From: Roseburia sp. CAG:309
GTDB lineage: Bacteria > Bacillota > Clostridia > Lachnospirales > Lachnospiraceae
Assembly (NCBI GenBank): GCA_000434115.1
Contig: FR894009.1
Coordinates: 18,027 to 51,916 of the forward strand
Length of the DNA stretch: 33,890 nucleotides
Direction: 5' to 3'
Made by a program: the position numbers and the translations under genes. Positions 1-7,588 of this stretch are shown one piece after another (within the stretch, counting starts at the first letter, position 1; each line of letters begins with the position of its first letter). The notes under the pieces were generated by a model that did not search any database, was not told the origin of the DNA, and saw only the letters and a list, made by a program, of their open reading frames with translations.

Positions 1-558
1 CAGGTGTGGTTGAAAACGGACGGAAGTTCCCGTTTTATCTATGATTATGCGAAGAAAAACAATATAACATATACGACATTTGAAGATGCAAATGCCAAGA
101 AAGTGGAAGTGAAAAATGATGCTTTGTTCCAGGGAACCAATGGTATCCTTACGATGAGTTTTATCATTATTTTGATCTTGTGCTGCACCGGATTTTTGAT
201 CTATTGGATCTTGTCGATCCGCCAGCGCGAACTGCTTTTTGGTGTATTTCGTGCGATGGGTATGTCAAAACGTGAGATCATTCAAATGCTGATCAATGAA
301 CAGATTTTCAGTTCCGGTATCTCGATCGTGATCGGTACCGTGATCGGGTTGCTGGCATCGAAGATGTTTGTACCGCTTGTGCAGATCTTCTATGCATCGA
401 CCGATCAGGCAATTCCGCTTGAAGTGGTCAATGAGACGCTTGATATGGTGCGTCTGTTCAGTATCATCGGTATTGTTATTGTGGTTTGCATGGTTGTGCT
501 TGGAAAACTGATCTCGAAGATCAACATTTCACAGGCATTGAAACTTGGCGAAGATTAA
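1..558 (+). CDS. FtsX-family ABC transporter permease, C-terminal part
   Basis: The reading frame is open from the first base and has no ribosome binding site before the ATG at position 4, so this is the 3' end of a longer gene cut by the window edge. The visible 185 residues hold three hydrophobic segments (about 48-72, 97-120 and 150-172). The stretch between the first two, with RQRELLFGVFRAMGMSKREI, is the typical cytoplasmic loop of FtsX/MacB-type permeases. Such proteins pair with MacB/LolD-like ATPases in export, peptide resistance or mechanotransmission. An ATPase gene follows after 12 bases, so the two almost certainly form one complex in the membrane. The substrate cannot be read from the sequence. 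Family call confident; exact role unknown. Confidence 0.85.
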   Translation, partial: QVWLKTDGSSRFIYDYAKKNNITYTTFEDANAKKVEVKNDALFQGTNGILTMSFIIILILCCTGFLIYWILSIRQRELLFGVFRAMGMSKREIIQMLINEQIFSSGISIVIGTVIGLLASKMFVPLVQIFYASTDQAIPLEVVNETLDMVRLFSIIGIVIVVCMVVLGKLISKINISQALKLGED

Positions 559-570
559 GGGAGGACAGCG

Positions 571-1251
571 ATGGAAAATATATTGACGACACAGGGAATC
601 AAGCAGGCATTTCCAATCGGCTCCGGCCGCGAGTTTGTCGCACTGCATGATATCAATATCCGGATTCCAAGGGGGAAACTTACGATGCTTCGCGGGCGTT
701 CCGGATCCGGTAAAACGACATTGATGAATATTTTAAGTGCCCTGGATTATCCGAAAGAAGGCACCGTCGTATTTGAAGGGGCAGCGCTGGAACAGATGAA
801 CGACCACGAACGAGAGGAATTCCGCAAAAATAATGTGGGATTCGTATTTCAGTCCGTGGCTTTGATCCCGATGATGACGGCGTATGAAAATGTGGAATTT
901 CTGCTCCGTCTGGCAAAATATCAGGGAAATAAGCGGGCGAGAGCGGAGGAATGCCTCCGGCTCGTGGGACTTGGCCAGCGTATGCATCATATGCCGCAGG
1001 AACTTTCCGGAGGAGAGCAGCAGCGTGTGGCGATCGCGAGAGCGATCGCGCATAAACCGAAAATCATCTTTGCCGACGAGCCGACGGCCGAACTGGATAC
1101 GGCGACAGGACTTCAGGTAATGAAGATATTTAAGGAACTGATTGAAAAAGAAGAAGTGACTATCGTCATGACTACACATGACATGGGATTGTTAGATATT
1201 GCAGACTGCATATATCATTTGGAGGATGGTGAGATTGTCGATGAAAAATAA
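571..1251 (+). CDS. ABC transporter ATP-binding protein (MacB/LolD type)
   Basis: This 226-residue nucleotide-binding subunit has the full set of motifs: Walker A GRSGSGKT (about 42-49), a Q-loop in FVFQS (about 91-95), the LSGGEQQR signature (about 145-152), Walker B IIFADEP (about 165-171) and the switch histidine in MTTHD. The length is that of stand-alone LolD/MacB-like ATPases serving FtsX permeases. The start follows a GGAGG site, 12 bases after the permease stop. Its stop codon lies inside the next ATPase gene (11-base overlap), suggesting translational coupling. It would act at the inner face of the membrane, powering the upstream permease. Confidence 0.93.
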   Translation: MENILTTQGIKQAFPIGSGREFVALHDINIRIPRGKLTMLRGRSGSGKTTLMNILSALDYPKEGTVVFEGAALEQMNDHEREEFRKNNVGFVFQSVALIPMMTAYENVEFLLRLAKYQGNKRARAEECLRLVGLGQRMHHMPQELSGGEQQRVAIARAIAHKPKIIFADEPTAELDTATGLQVMKIFKELIEKEEVTIVMTTHDMGLLDIADCIYHLEDGEIVDEK

Positions 1252-2245
1252 AAAATGGGATACCGTAGTGGAAAAGATCAATGAATTTCGTCACATCAAC
1301 CGTCAGACTGCCGGTGGAGGGACAGCAGAGGAACCGGTGGACATTCCGGATGATGTTATGATCGAATGCGACGGATTGGTAAAAATTTACAAGACAAAAG
1401 ACATCGAAGTGCTGGCACTCCAGGGACTGGATCTGACCGTAAAACGCGGAGAATTGATGGCGATCATCGGAAACAGCGGAAGTGGTAAATCCACATTTCT
1501 CAATATGATCGGTGGGCTTGACCGCCCATCAGCCGGAAAACTTTATGTAGATGGAAAAAATCTGTTCCAGATGAGCGAAGAGGAGTTGGTTGAGTACAAG
1601 CGAAGCACCGTCGGTTTTGTGTGGCAGAACAATGCGCGAAACCTGCTTCCGTATCTGACGGCGTGGGAAAATGTCATGACACCGATGCTTTTTATGAAAG
1701 ATGGAAAGAGCGAGGCGCAGAAGAAAAAGCGCGCGGAAGAACTTCTTGAACTGGTTGGCCTGGCAGAGCGAAAAGACAATACGTTAAGCCAGCTTTCCGG
1801 TGGTGAGCAGCAGCGTGTCGCCATTGCGATCGCTCTTGCCAATGAGCCGAAACTTCTGCTTGCCGATGAGCCGACAGGAGCAGTAGACCGAAAGACGGCA
1901 GATGATATCCTGGATATGTTCCGAAAACTCAATGAGCAGCTGGGTATTACGATCGTTATTGTAACGCATGATAATGAACTGGCATCGAAAGTAAACCGCG
2001 TGATTTCGATACGAGATGGAAAGACCAGCAGTGAGCGTATCATGAAAAATGAATACAAAAACAGATTGGAAGATATTTCCATTGAGTGGCAGCGGGAAGA
2101 GGCCCAGGAGGAATTTGTTGTGTTGGATCGTGCCGGAAGAATACAGATTCCGTCGGAATTGCTCAAAGAAATGGGAATGAACGGAAATAAAGTAAAATTG
2201 GAATTTGTGGATGGCAAAATTGTTATTGAAAAACCCGAAGAATAA
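1241..2245 (+). CDS. ABC transporter ATP-binding protein with C-terminal AbrB-like domain
   Basis: A second ATPase (334 residues) directly follows the first. After a roughly 40-residue hydrophilic extension comes a complete ABC domain: Walker A GNSGSGKS (about 77-84), signature LSGGEQQR, Walker B LLLADEP and a VTHD switch. The last 45 residues are a different module: the pattern VLDRAGRIQIPSELLKEMGM followed by KVKLEFVDGKIVIEKP resembles the swapped-hairpin AbrB/SpoVT fold normally found in DNA-binding transition-state regulators. Whether it binds DNA here, or just dimerises the ATPase, is open. I chose the ATG at 1241 because GGTGAG lies at a normal distance before it; ATG 1226 directly abuts GGAGG and is a poorer start. 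The two ATPases may form a heterodimer with one permease. Confidence 0.88.
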   Translation: MKNKKWDTVVEKINEFRHINRQTAGGGTAEEPVDIPDDVMIECDGLVKIYKTKDIEVLALQGLDLTVKRGELMAIIGNSGSGKSTFLNMIGGLDRPSAGKLYVDGKNLFQMSEEELVEYKRSTVGFVWQNNARNLLPYLTAWENVMTPMLFMKDGKSEAQKKKRAEELLELVGLAERKDNTLSQLSGGEQQRVAIAIALANEPKLLLADEPTGAVDRKTADDILDMFRKLNEQLGITIVIVTHDNELASKVNRVISIRDGKTSSERIMKNEYKNRLEDISIEWQREEAQEEFVVLDRAGRIQIPSELLKEMGMNGNKVKLEFVDGKIVIEKPEE

Positions 2246-2254
2246 TGCTACACT
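2226..2254 (+). promoter_or_regulatory. Sigma-A-type promoter for the polysaccharide deacetylase gene
   Basis: The -35 box TTGAAA (2226-2231) and -10 box TACACT (2249-2254) are separated by exactly 17 bases. They straddle the end of the ATPase gene and lie about 50 bases before the deacetylase start, so that gene can be transcribed separately from the transporter. Confidence 0.6.
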
Positions 2255-2305
2255 AGTACTGTTAAAAGAAGAACAGGAAAATGAAGTGAATGGAGACGGT
2301 TTTTT

Positions 2306-3166
2306 ATGAGTGGAAGACGAGAATATAGGAAGAGACAATGGAAACGGAGGCAGTCGCAGTCAGAAAAATTGACCATGTTATTAAAAGGATCAATTGCGGT
2401 GGCAGTCGTACTGGTTTTAGTATTAACCGGAGTAAAGATAGTATCCACTGTGCAAAACCACAAACAGCAAAAACAAGAAGAAACACTTTTACAGAAACAG
2501 AATGCGGTGGCTGAATCACCGGTAGTAGAAGTACCGACCCCGGAACCGACCCGGGCTCCGAAGGAAAAAGCAGTAGCACTTACGTTTGATGATGGACCGT
2601 CACGCGATAACGATGGGACGATTCTTGAGACACTGCAGGCGAACGGAGCACATGCTACCTTTTTTGTACTGGGAAACCGCGCACGGGTTGATGGAGACAT
2701 TATGCAGATGATTCTGGATGCCGGCTGCGAGATTGCCAGTCATTCATGGGATCACCCACAGTTAAGCAAGATAAAATGGAAAAAGGCGAAAAGCCAGATT
2801 GACCGAACTGACCGGATTGTGTCAAAATTGTTAAATGGTTATCAGATTTCGCTGCTGCGTCCACCATATGGCTCAATCAGCAAGACCATGCGGAAAAAGG
2901 TGAAAAAGCCGATGATATTGTGGAGCCTTGACACGGAAGACTGGAAGAGCCGCAATGCAAAAAAAGTCTTTAACCGGGTAAAAAAAGAGGTCAAAGACGG
3001 CGACATCATTTTGATGCATGACATTCATCCGGAGACTGCAGAAGCAGTCAAAAAGATTGTTCCATGGCTATCGGAGCAGGGATATGATATGCTGACAGTT
3101 ACGGAACTGATGGCTCGGAAGGGCAAAACCATGGAAGGCGGAAAAGCCTATCTGGATGCAAATTAA
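2306..3166 (+). CDS. Membrane-anchored polysaccharide deacetylase (NodB homology domain)
   Basis: The 286-residue product has a basic N-terminus, one membrane segment (about 27-47), a short Pro/Gln-rich linker and a NodB domain. The five NodB motifs are visible: TFDDGP (93-98, with the catalytic and metal-binding Asp pair), SHSWDHP with the two metal histidines (146 and 150), RPPYG, DTEDW, and the final LMHD. The family removes acetyl groups from N-acetylglucosamine, most often in peptidoglycan (PgdA-like, lysozyme resistance), sometimes from other cell-wall or plant polysaccharides. The signal anchor places the enzyme outside the membrane. Peptidoglycan is the likelier substrate, although the adjacent hexuronate and xylan genes leave acetylxylan possible. 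The start is supported by a GGAGACGG site. Confidence 0.88.
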   Translation: MSGRREYRKRQWKRRQSQSEKLTMLLKGSIAVAVVLVLVLTGVKIVSTVQNHKQQKQEETLLQKQNAVAESPVVEVPTPEPTRAPKEKAVALTFDDGPSRDNDGTILETLQANGAHATFFVLGNRARVDGDIMQMILDAGCEIASHSWDHPQLSKIKWKKAKSQIDRTDRIVSKLLNGYQISLLRPPYGSISKTMRKKVKKPMILWSLDTEDWKSRNAKKVFNRVKKEVKDGDIILMHDIHPETAEAVKKIVPWLSEQGYDMLTVTELMARKGKTMEGGKAYLDAN

Positions 3167-3182
3167 TATTGGAAAAATATGT

Positions 3183-3210
3183 GGAGTTCTCTGAAATTTT
3201 CAGGAACTCC
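3183..3210. promoter_or_regulatory. 28-base inverted repeat between deacetylase gene and uxaC
   Basis: The arms GGAGTTC and GAACTCC flank a perfect 13-base palindrome (CTGAAA-T-TTTCAG), with a single unpaired T in the left arm. As RNA it would be a strong hairpin ending the deacetylase transcript, but no U-run follows it. As DNA it could be an operator for the uxaC gene that starts 60 bases later. I cannot decide between these, and I see no convincing promoter in the same gap. Confidence 0.5.
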
Positions 3211-3270
3211 GCTTGTGGTGAAACAAAAAATAAAAAAATAGACACAAACAACGAAATGAGGTAAGAAGAA

Positions 3271-4677
3271 ATGAAGCAATTTATGGATGAAGATTTTATT
3301 CTTTCAACAGATACAGCGAAAAAACTTTTTCACGACTATGCAGAAAAAACACCGGTTTTGGACTATCACTGCCATTTGGAGCCAAAGGAGATAGCAGAAG
3401 ACCGGAAATTTAAAAATATAACAGAATTGTGGCTCGGTGGGGATCACTATAAATGGCGTATTATGCGTTCCAATGGAGTGCCGGAAAAATACATTACCGG
3501 CGATGCCGGCGATGAAGAAAAATTCCACGCTTTTGCAAAGGCATTGCCAAAAGCCATCGGAAATCCGATGTATCACTGGTGCCATTTGGAATTGCAGAGA
3601 TATTTTGATATCCACGAGACGCTCAGTGAGAGAAACTGGAAAGAGATTTACGATGCCTGCAACGAAAAATTGCAGTCACCGGAAATGTCAGCCAAAAATC
3701 TGATCCGCATGTCCAATGTAACGTTGGTTTGTACGACGGATGATCCGGTGGATGATCTCCATTATCATCAGCAGATCAAGGCAGATAAAGATTTTGACGT
3801 GCAGGTACTTCCGGCTTGGCGCCCGGATATTATCATGAGCCCGGAAAAAGAAGGATTCCTCGCTTATGTACAGAAACTGGCTGAAGTAAGTGATATTGAC
3901 ATTACCGGATTTGCGTCTCTGAAAGAGGCACTTGTGAAACGACTGGATTATTTTGTGGAAAACGGCTGTCTGGTAACCGACCATGGCTTGGATTATCCGC
4001 AGTACCGTCCGACGACAGAGGAAGAAATGGACATCCTTGTACGACGTGCATTATCCGGAGAGGTTTTGGATTTTGAAGAAATGCTTCAGTACAAAACGAT
4101 GCTGATGCTCTTCTTAGGCCGTGAATATGCGAAGAGAAATCTGGCAATGCAGCTTCACTATGGTGCAAAGAGAGAAAATAACGAACTGGTATTCCGGAGT
4201 GCCGGAGCCAATGCCGGTATCGACTGTATCAATGAAAAGGGATTTAGTGCAGAAGTGGCAGATTTTTTGAATGCCCTTGCTAAAACAGGTGAACTGCCAA
4301 AGACGATCTTATATTCTTTGAATCCGGTTGACAATGCTGTGATCGGTACGATGATCGGTTGCTTCCAGAATGAAGATGCCGTAGGAAAGATTCAGCAGGG
4401 TTCTGCATGGTGGTTCAACGATCACAAATATGGTATGACCCAGCAGATCACATCCCTTGCAAGCCTTGGACTTTTGGGCAATTTTATCGGAATGCTGACC
4501 GATTCGAGAAGTTTTGTATCCTACCCTCGTCATGAGTATTTCCGCCGAATCTTGTGCGATTACATCGGAAAATTGGTGGAAAACGGAGAATATCCACAAG
4601 ACTACGAAGTTCTTGGTGAAATGGTGAAAAACATTTCTTATTACAATGCAGTGAATTATTTTGGATTTGACTTATAA
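3271..4677 (+). CDS. uxaC: Glucuronate isomerase
   Basis: The 468-residue product matches UxaC in length and sequence. The N-terminal region reads DEDFILSTDTAKKLF and then LDYHCHLEPKEI, with the metal-binding HxH at 33 and 35. Further on are GGDHYKWRIMRSNGV and DDPVDDL, and the C-terminal LTDSRSF and PRHEYFRRILCD are typical of the family. It converts D-glucuronate to D-fructuronate (and galacturonate to tagaturonate), the first cytoplasmic step of hexuronate catabolism. The next gene releases glucuronic acid from xylan, so the substrate supply is encoded alongside. The start is preceded by GAGGTAAGAAGAA. Confidence 0.97.
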   Translation: MKQFMDEDFILSTDTAKKLFHDYAEKTPVLDYHCHLEPKEIAEDRKFKNITELWLGGDHYKWRIMRSNGVPEKYITGDAGDEEKFHAFAKALPKAIGNPMYHWCHLELQRYFDIHETLSERNWKEIYDACNEKLQSPEMSAKNLIRMSNVTLVCTTDDPVDDLHYHQQIKADKDFDVQVLPAWRPDIIMSPEKEGFLAYVQKLAEVSDIDITGFASLKEALVKRLDYFVENGCLVTDHGLDYPQYRPTTEEEMDILVRRALSGEVLDFEEMLQYKTMLMLFLGREYAKRNLAMQLHYGAKRENNELVFRSAGANAGIDCINEKGFSAEVADFLNALAKTGELPKTILYSLNPVDNAVIGTMIGCFQNEDAVGKIQQGSAWWFNDHKYGMTQQITSLASLGLLGNFIGMLTDSRSFVSYPRHEYFRRILCDYIGKLVENGEYPQDYEVLGEMVKNISYYNAVNYFGFDL

Positions 4678-4704
4678 AAAATATACAATCGGAAGGAGAT
4701 CATA

Positions 4705-7452
4705 ATGACATTTACGTTAGTAAAAGAGAACGCAGCACAAATTTGTATTGACAGCCATGCGGCAGATTATAAGGGACTGAAGCATGTGGCAAAGATTCTT
4801 GCCGGAGATATTTTGACGGTGACAGGAAAAGAGCCGGAGATCGTAGAGCAGCTTCAGAAAGTGCCACAGATCGTGGCAGCGACAAAGGGTGCTTCCGACA
4901 TTCTTACAAAATGGGAAGAGGAAAAGAAGATCGACCTTTCTGCACTGGAAGGAAAACGTGAAGTTTTTACGGTGCAGCTGATTGAAGATGACGGCGCAGA
5001 AAAACTGGTGATTGCCGGTACTGAGACAATTGCCACCCTGTATGGAATGTACTATATCTCTGAGAATATTGGAGTATCCCCGTGGGTGTACTGGGCAGAT
5101 GTGGCTCCCGCAAAAAAGGAAGAAATTGTATTTGATGAGAGTATCTGCACTGTCTCCAAAGAGCCGTCCGTACGTTATCGTGGATTTTTCATGAACGATG
5201 AATGGCCGTCTCTCGGAAATTTTGTTATGAATACATTTGGAGACTTCAACGAGTTCTTTTACGAAAAAGTATTCGATCTTTTGCTGCGTCTGAAAGGAAA
5301 TTATTTCTGGCCGGCGATGTGGTCTGCGTCCCTTCCGCTGGATGGCTCGGAAGATCCATTGGCAATCCTGAAACTGGGAACGGAACTTGGTATCACGATC
5401 GGACAGTCACATCATGAACCATTGACCCGTGCAAGTGAAGAGTGGGATAAGGTGAAAACCGATACCAACAATGTCGGATATGGAAAAGATTGGAATTATT
5501 ATACAAATAAAGAAGGTCTCTACCGTTATTGGGAAGACGGTATGAAACGTGACAAAGACTTTAAGCACATGATCACGATCGGAATGCGTGGAGAGCGCGA
5601 TACGATGATGCTTGGGGAAAATTCGACCATTCAGGAAAATGTCGAACTTCTCCGCGAAATCATTACCGATCAGAATAAGATCATCAAAGCGACCGGATGC
5701 GAGAATATGCCGAAAATGCTTGCTTTATACAAAGAAGTGGAAGGCTTTTATTATGGCGGAAACGGCGTGAAAGGACTTCGCTCCTGGGATGGTCTGGATG
5801 ACACGATCCTGCTTCTTTCCGACGATAACTTTGGAAATGTGAGAACCCTTCCGACCAAAGATCTGAAAGACCGCAAACCGGGCTGGGGATTGTATTACCA
5901 TTTTGATTATCATGGTTCACCGATCTCCTACGAATGGGTCAATTCCACCCCTCTTCCAAAAGTGTGGGAGCAGGTGACGATGGCATATGAATACGGCATC
6001 CGTGACCTCTGGATCGTAAATGTCGGAGATATCCGCCCGGATGAGTTGCCATTGTCCTATTTTATGGCGCTTGCTTATGATTTTGAGAGTATGGGAACCG
6101 GTCATGCCAATGAGACGGATCAGTTCCTCGCCTCCTGGGTAGAGCAGCAGTTTGGTGCGCATATCAAGGATGAGACGACCAAAAAAGAGATTGCAGATGT
6201 ACTGCGTGAATATACGAGAATCCATGGAATGAGACGACCGGAGGCGATGAATCCGGACGTATATCATGTATCTCATTTTAATGAAACAAAACGCATGATC
6301 GCACGTTGTACAAAATTAATGCAGCAGACGGAGAATTTGCAGACAAAGATTCCGGAGGCTTCCAAAGATGCGTTTTACGGATTGGTATATTATCCGGCAG
6401 TTGCAGGAATGAATTTGCAGCTGATGAGTCTTCATGCAGCACTGGCAAACTGGTATGCGGAATATGAACTTTCTGCGGCAAATACCTACGATGCGCTGGT
6501 AAAACAGGAAATTGAAAGAGATCAAAAGCTGACTGATTATTACAATAAAGAAATGGCAGGCGGCAAATGGGATGGCATGATGCTTTCTCCACATGCTTGT
6601 TTTGTTACGTGGAACGATGAGGGATGGCATTATCCGGAAACAAAAACGATCTGTATCAATACGAAGAGCCGGATGATGGTTCATGCGGAAAATGCGGATG
6701 AATTTGTCTCTGAAGGAACAACTTCTCTTCCGGAGTTTACAAAAAATGGAAATGAAACATATGAGATCGAACTGGCGAATGCCGGCGCGGTTGCGTATGA
6801 TTTTTCAGTACTGGCAGAAGAGGGAATCTGCGTAAGTCAGACGGAAGGAACGGTAGCAAGCGATATTGTGACATTGCAGGTAAGCATTGAACAGAAAGAA
6901 CAGAAGTCGTTTGAGCGGACACTTACGATCGCCGGAGCAGGACGGAAAGTCAATGTGACTGTATGCTTTAAGGCGGCTGTCGATGTTCCGGAAGGAACCT
7001 TTATTGAGCGCGATGGCATCGTATCGATCGAAGCAGCTCATTTTGCCGGAAAAGAAGCCTTTGAAGGATATGATTTCAAGGAACTGGAAAAATATGGAAA
7101 GACACTGTCCTCCATGAAAGTATATCCATGCGACCGCAATTTTGACGAGATCGGAAAGGCACCATGTCTGACCTATCGTGTTTATGTTGAGGAAGCGGGT
7201 GTTTATATGCTCAAAACCATTACGGCACCAACGAACAACCTCGAAGATGGACGCACCATGCGCTATGCCGCACAGATTGGCGACGGCGAGATCAAAGTGG
7301 GTGACACGATTCCGAAAGAAAATTATAATATCGGCGGAGGCCCGTGGGAAAAGAAATCCTGGTCGATGGGTGTGCTGAATAACATCGTGGGGTGTACAAA
7401 ATCCCAGCCATTACGGAATTACCGGACACGATCTGGAAGCCGGATACAATGA
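4705..7452 (+). CDS. GH115 xylan alpha-1,2-glucuronidase, C-terminus altered by a frameshift
   Basis: Family GH115 is recognisable from the core around residues 155-215 (GFFMNDEWPSLGNF, FLLRLKGNYFWPAMW-like text) and later MRGERDTMMLGE, YHFDYHG and LWIVNVGDIRPDELP. GH115 enzymes remove (4-O-methyl)glucuronic acid side groups from glucuronoxylan, including internal residues. No signal peptide is seen, suggesting action on imported oligosaccharides in the cytoplasm. The frame stops after 915 residues, but the last 20 or so are unlike the family. The expected ending is encoded in another frame up to 7561, so one extra G in the GGGG run at 7389-7392 explains the difference. Restored, the protein would be 951 residues and its stop would lie 27 bases before the GH10 gene, matching the operon's spacing. 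The start follows a GGAAGGAG site. Confidence 0.93.
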   Translation: MTFTLVKENAAQICIDSHAADYKGLKHVAKILAGDILTVTGKEPEIVEQLQKVPQIVAATKGASDILTKWEEEKKIDLSALEGKREVFTVQLIEDDGAEKLVIAGTETIATLYGMYYISENIGVSPWVYWADVAPAKKEEIVFDESICTVSKEPSVRYRGFFMNDEWPSLGNFVMNTFGDFNEFFYEKVFDLLLRLKGNYFWPAMWSASLPLDGSEDPLAILKLGTELGITIGQSHHEPLTRASEEWDKVKTDTNNVGYGKDWNYYTNKEGLYRYWEDGMKRDKDFKHMITIGMRGERDTMMLGENSTIQENVELLREIITDQNKIIKATGCENMPKMLALYKEVEGFYYGGNGVKGLRSWDGLDDTILLLSDDNFGNVRTLPTKDLKDRKPGWGLYYHFDYHGSPISYEWVNSTPLPKVWEQVTMAYEYGIRDLWIVNVGDIRPDELPLSYFMALAYDFESMGTGHANETDQFLASWVEQQFGAHIKDETTKKEIADVLREYTRIHGMRRPEAMNPDVYHVSHFNETKRMIARCTKLMQQTENLQTKIPEASKDAFYGLVYYPAVAGMNLQLMSLHAALANWYAEYELSAANTYDALVKQEIERDQKLTDYYNKEMAGGKWDGMMLSPHACFVTWNDEGWHYPETKTICINTKSRMMVHAENADEFVSEGTTSLPEFTKNGNETYEIELANAGAVAYDFSVLAEEGICVSQTEGTVASDIVTLQVSIEQKEQKSFERTLTIAGAGRKVNVTVCFKAAVDVPEGTFIERDGIVSIEAAHFAGKEAFEGYDFKELEKYGKTLSSMKVYPCDRNFDEIGKAPCLTYRVYVEEAGVYMLKTITAPTNNLEDGRTMRYAAQIGDGEIKVGDTIPKENYNIGGGPWEKKSWSMGVLNNIVGCTKSQPLRNYRTRSGSRIQ

Positions 7453-7561
7453 AATACATATTTATGGGGTAGACGCCGGAATGGTTTTACAAAAACTGGT
7501 ATTGTACCGCGGTGGTCTGGAAAAGTCTTACCTTGGACCAAAGGAAAGCCCACAGGCATAA
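7389..7561 (+). other. Out-of-frame C-terminal tail of the GH115 gene (single-base frameshift)
   Basis: Removing one G from the GGGG run at 7389-7392 lets the GH115 frame continue for about 56 codons to TAA at 7559-7561. The displaced tail reads GITGHDLEAGYNEIHIYGVD followed by AGMVLQKLVLY and KSYLGPKES. This is a coherent C-terminal beta-domain ending of GH115 proteins, and too protein-like to be chance. The cause is either a real mutation in a homopolymer or a sequencing or assembly error. The tail also fills what would otherwise be an unusually long gap before the GH10 gene. Confidence 0.85.
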
Positions 7562-7588
7562 AAGCAAAAGGAGAAAGGCGAAAAAACA

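Noticed and set aside
733..1179. Long minus-strand open frame opposite the first ATPase gene
   Set aside because: It lacks a ribosome binding site, family motifs and normal composition; the plus-strand gene has full ABC motifs. The same holds for long minus-strand frames opposite potA/potB (9251-10156), dnaE (18828-19826), glcK (14563-15348) and pfkA (21955-22752).
3213..3241. Possible promoter TTGTGG in front of uxaC
   Set aside because: No acceptable -10 box at 16-19 bases; only an A-rich tract is present.
7453..7588. Apparent non-coding gap between GH115 and GH10 genes
   Set aside because: It is explained by the out-of-frame end of the GH115 gene, leaving only a normal 27-base spacer.
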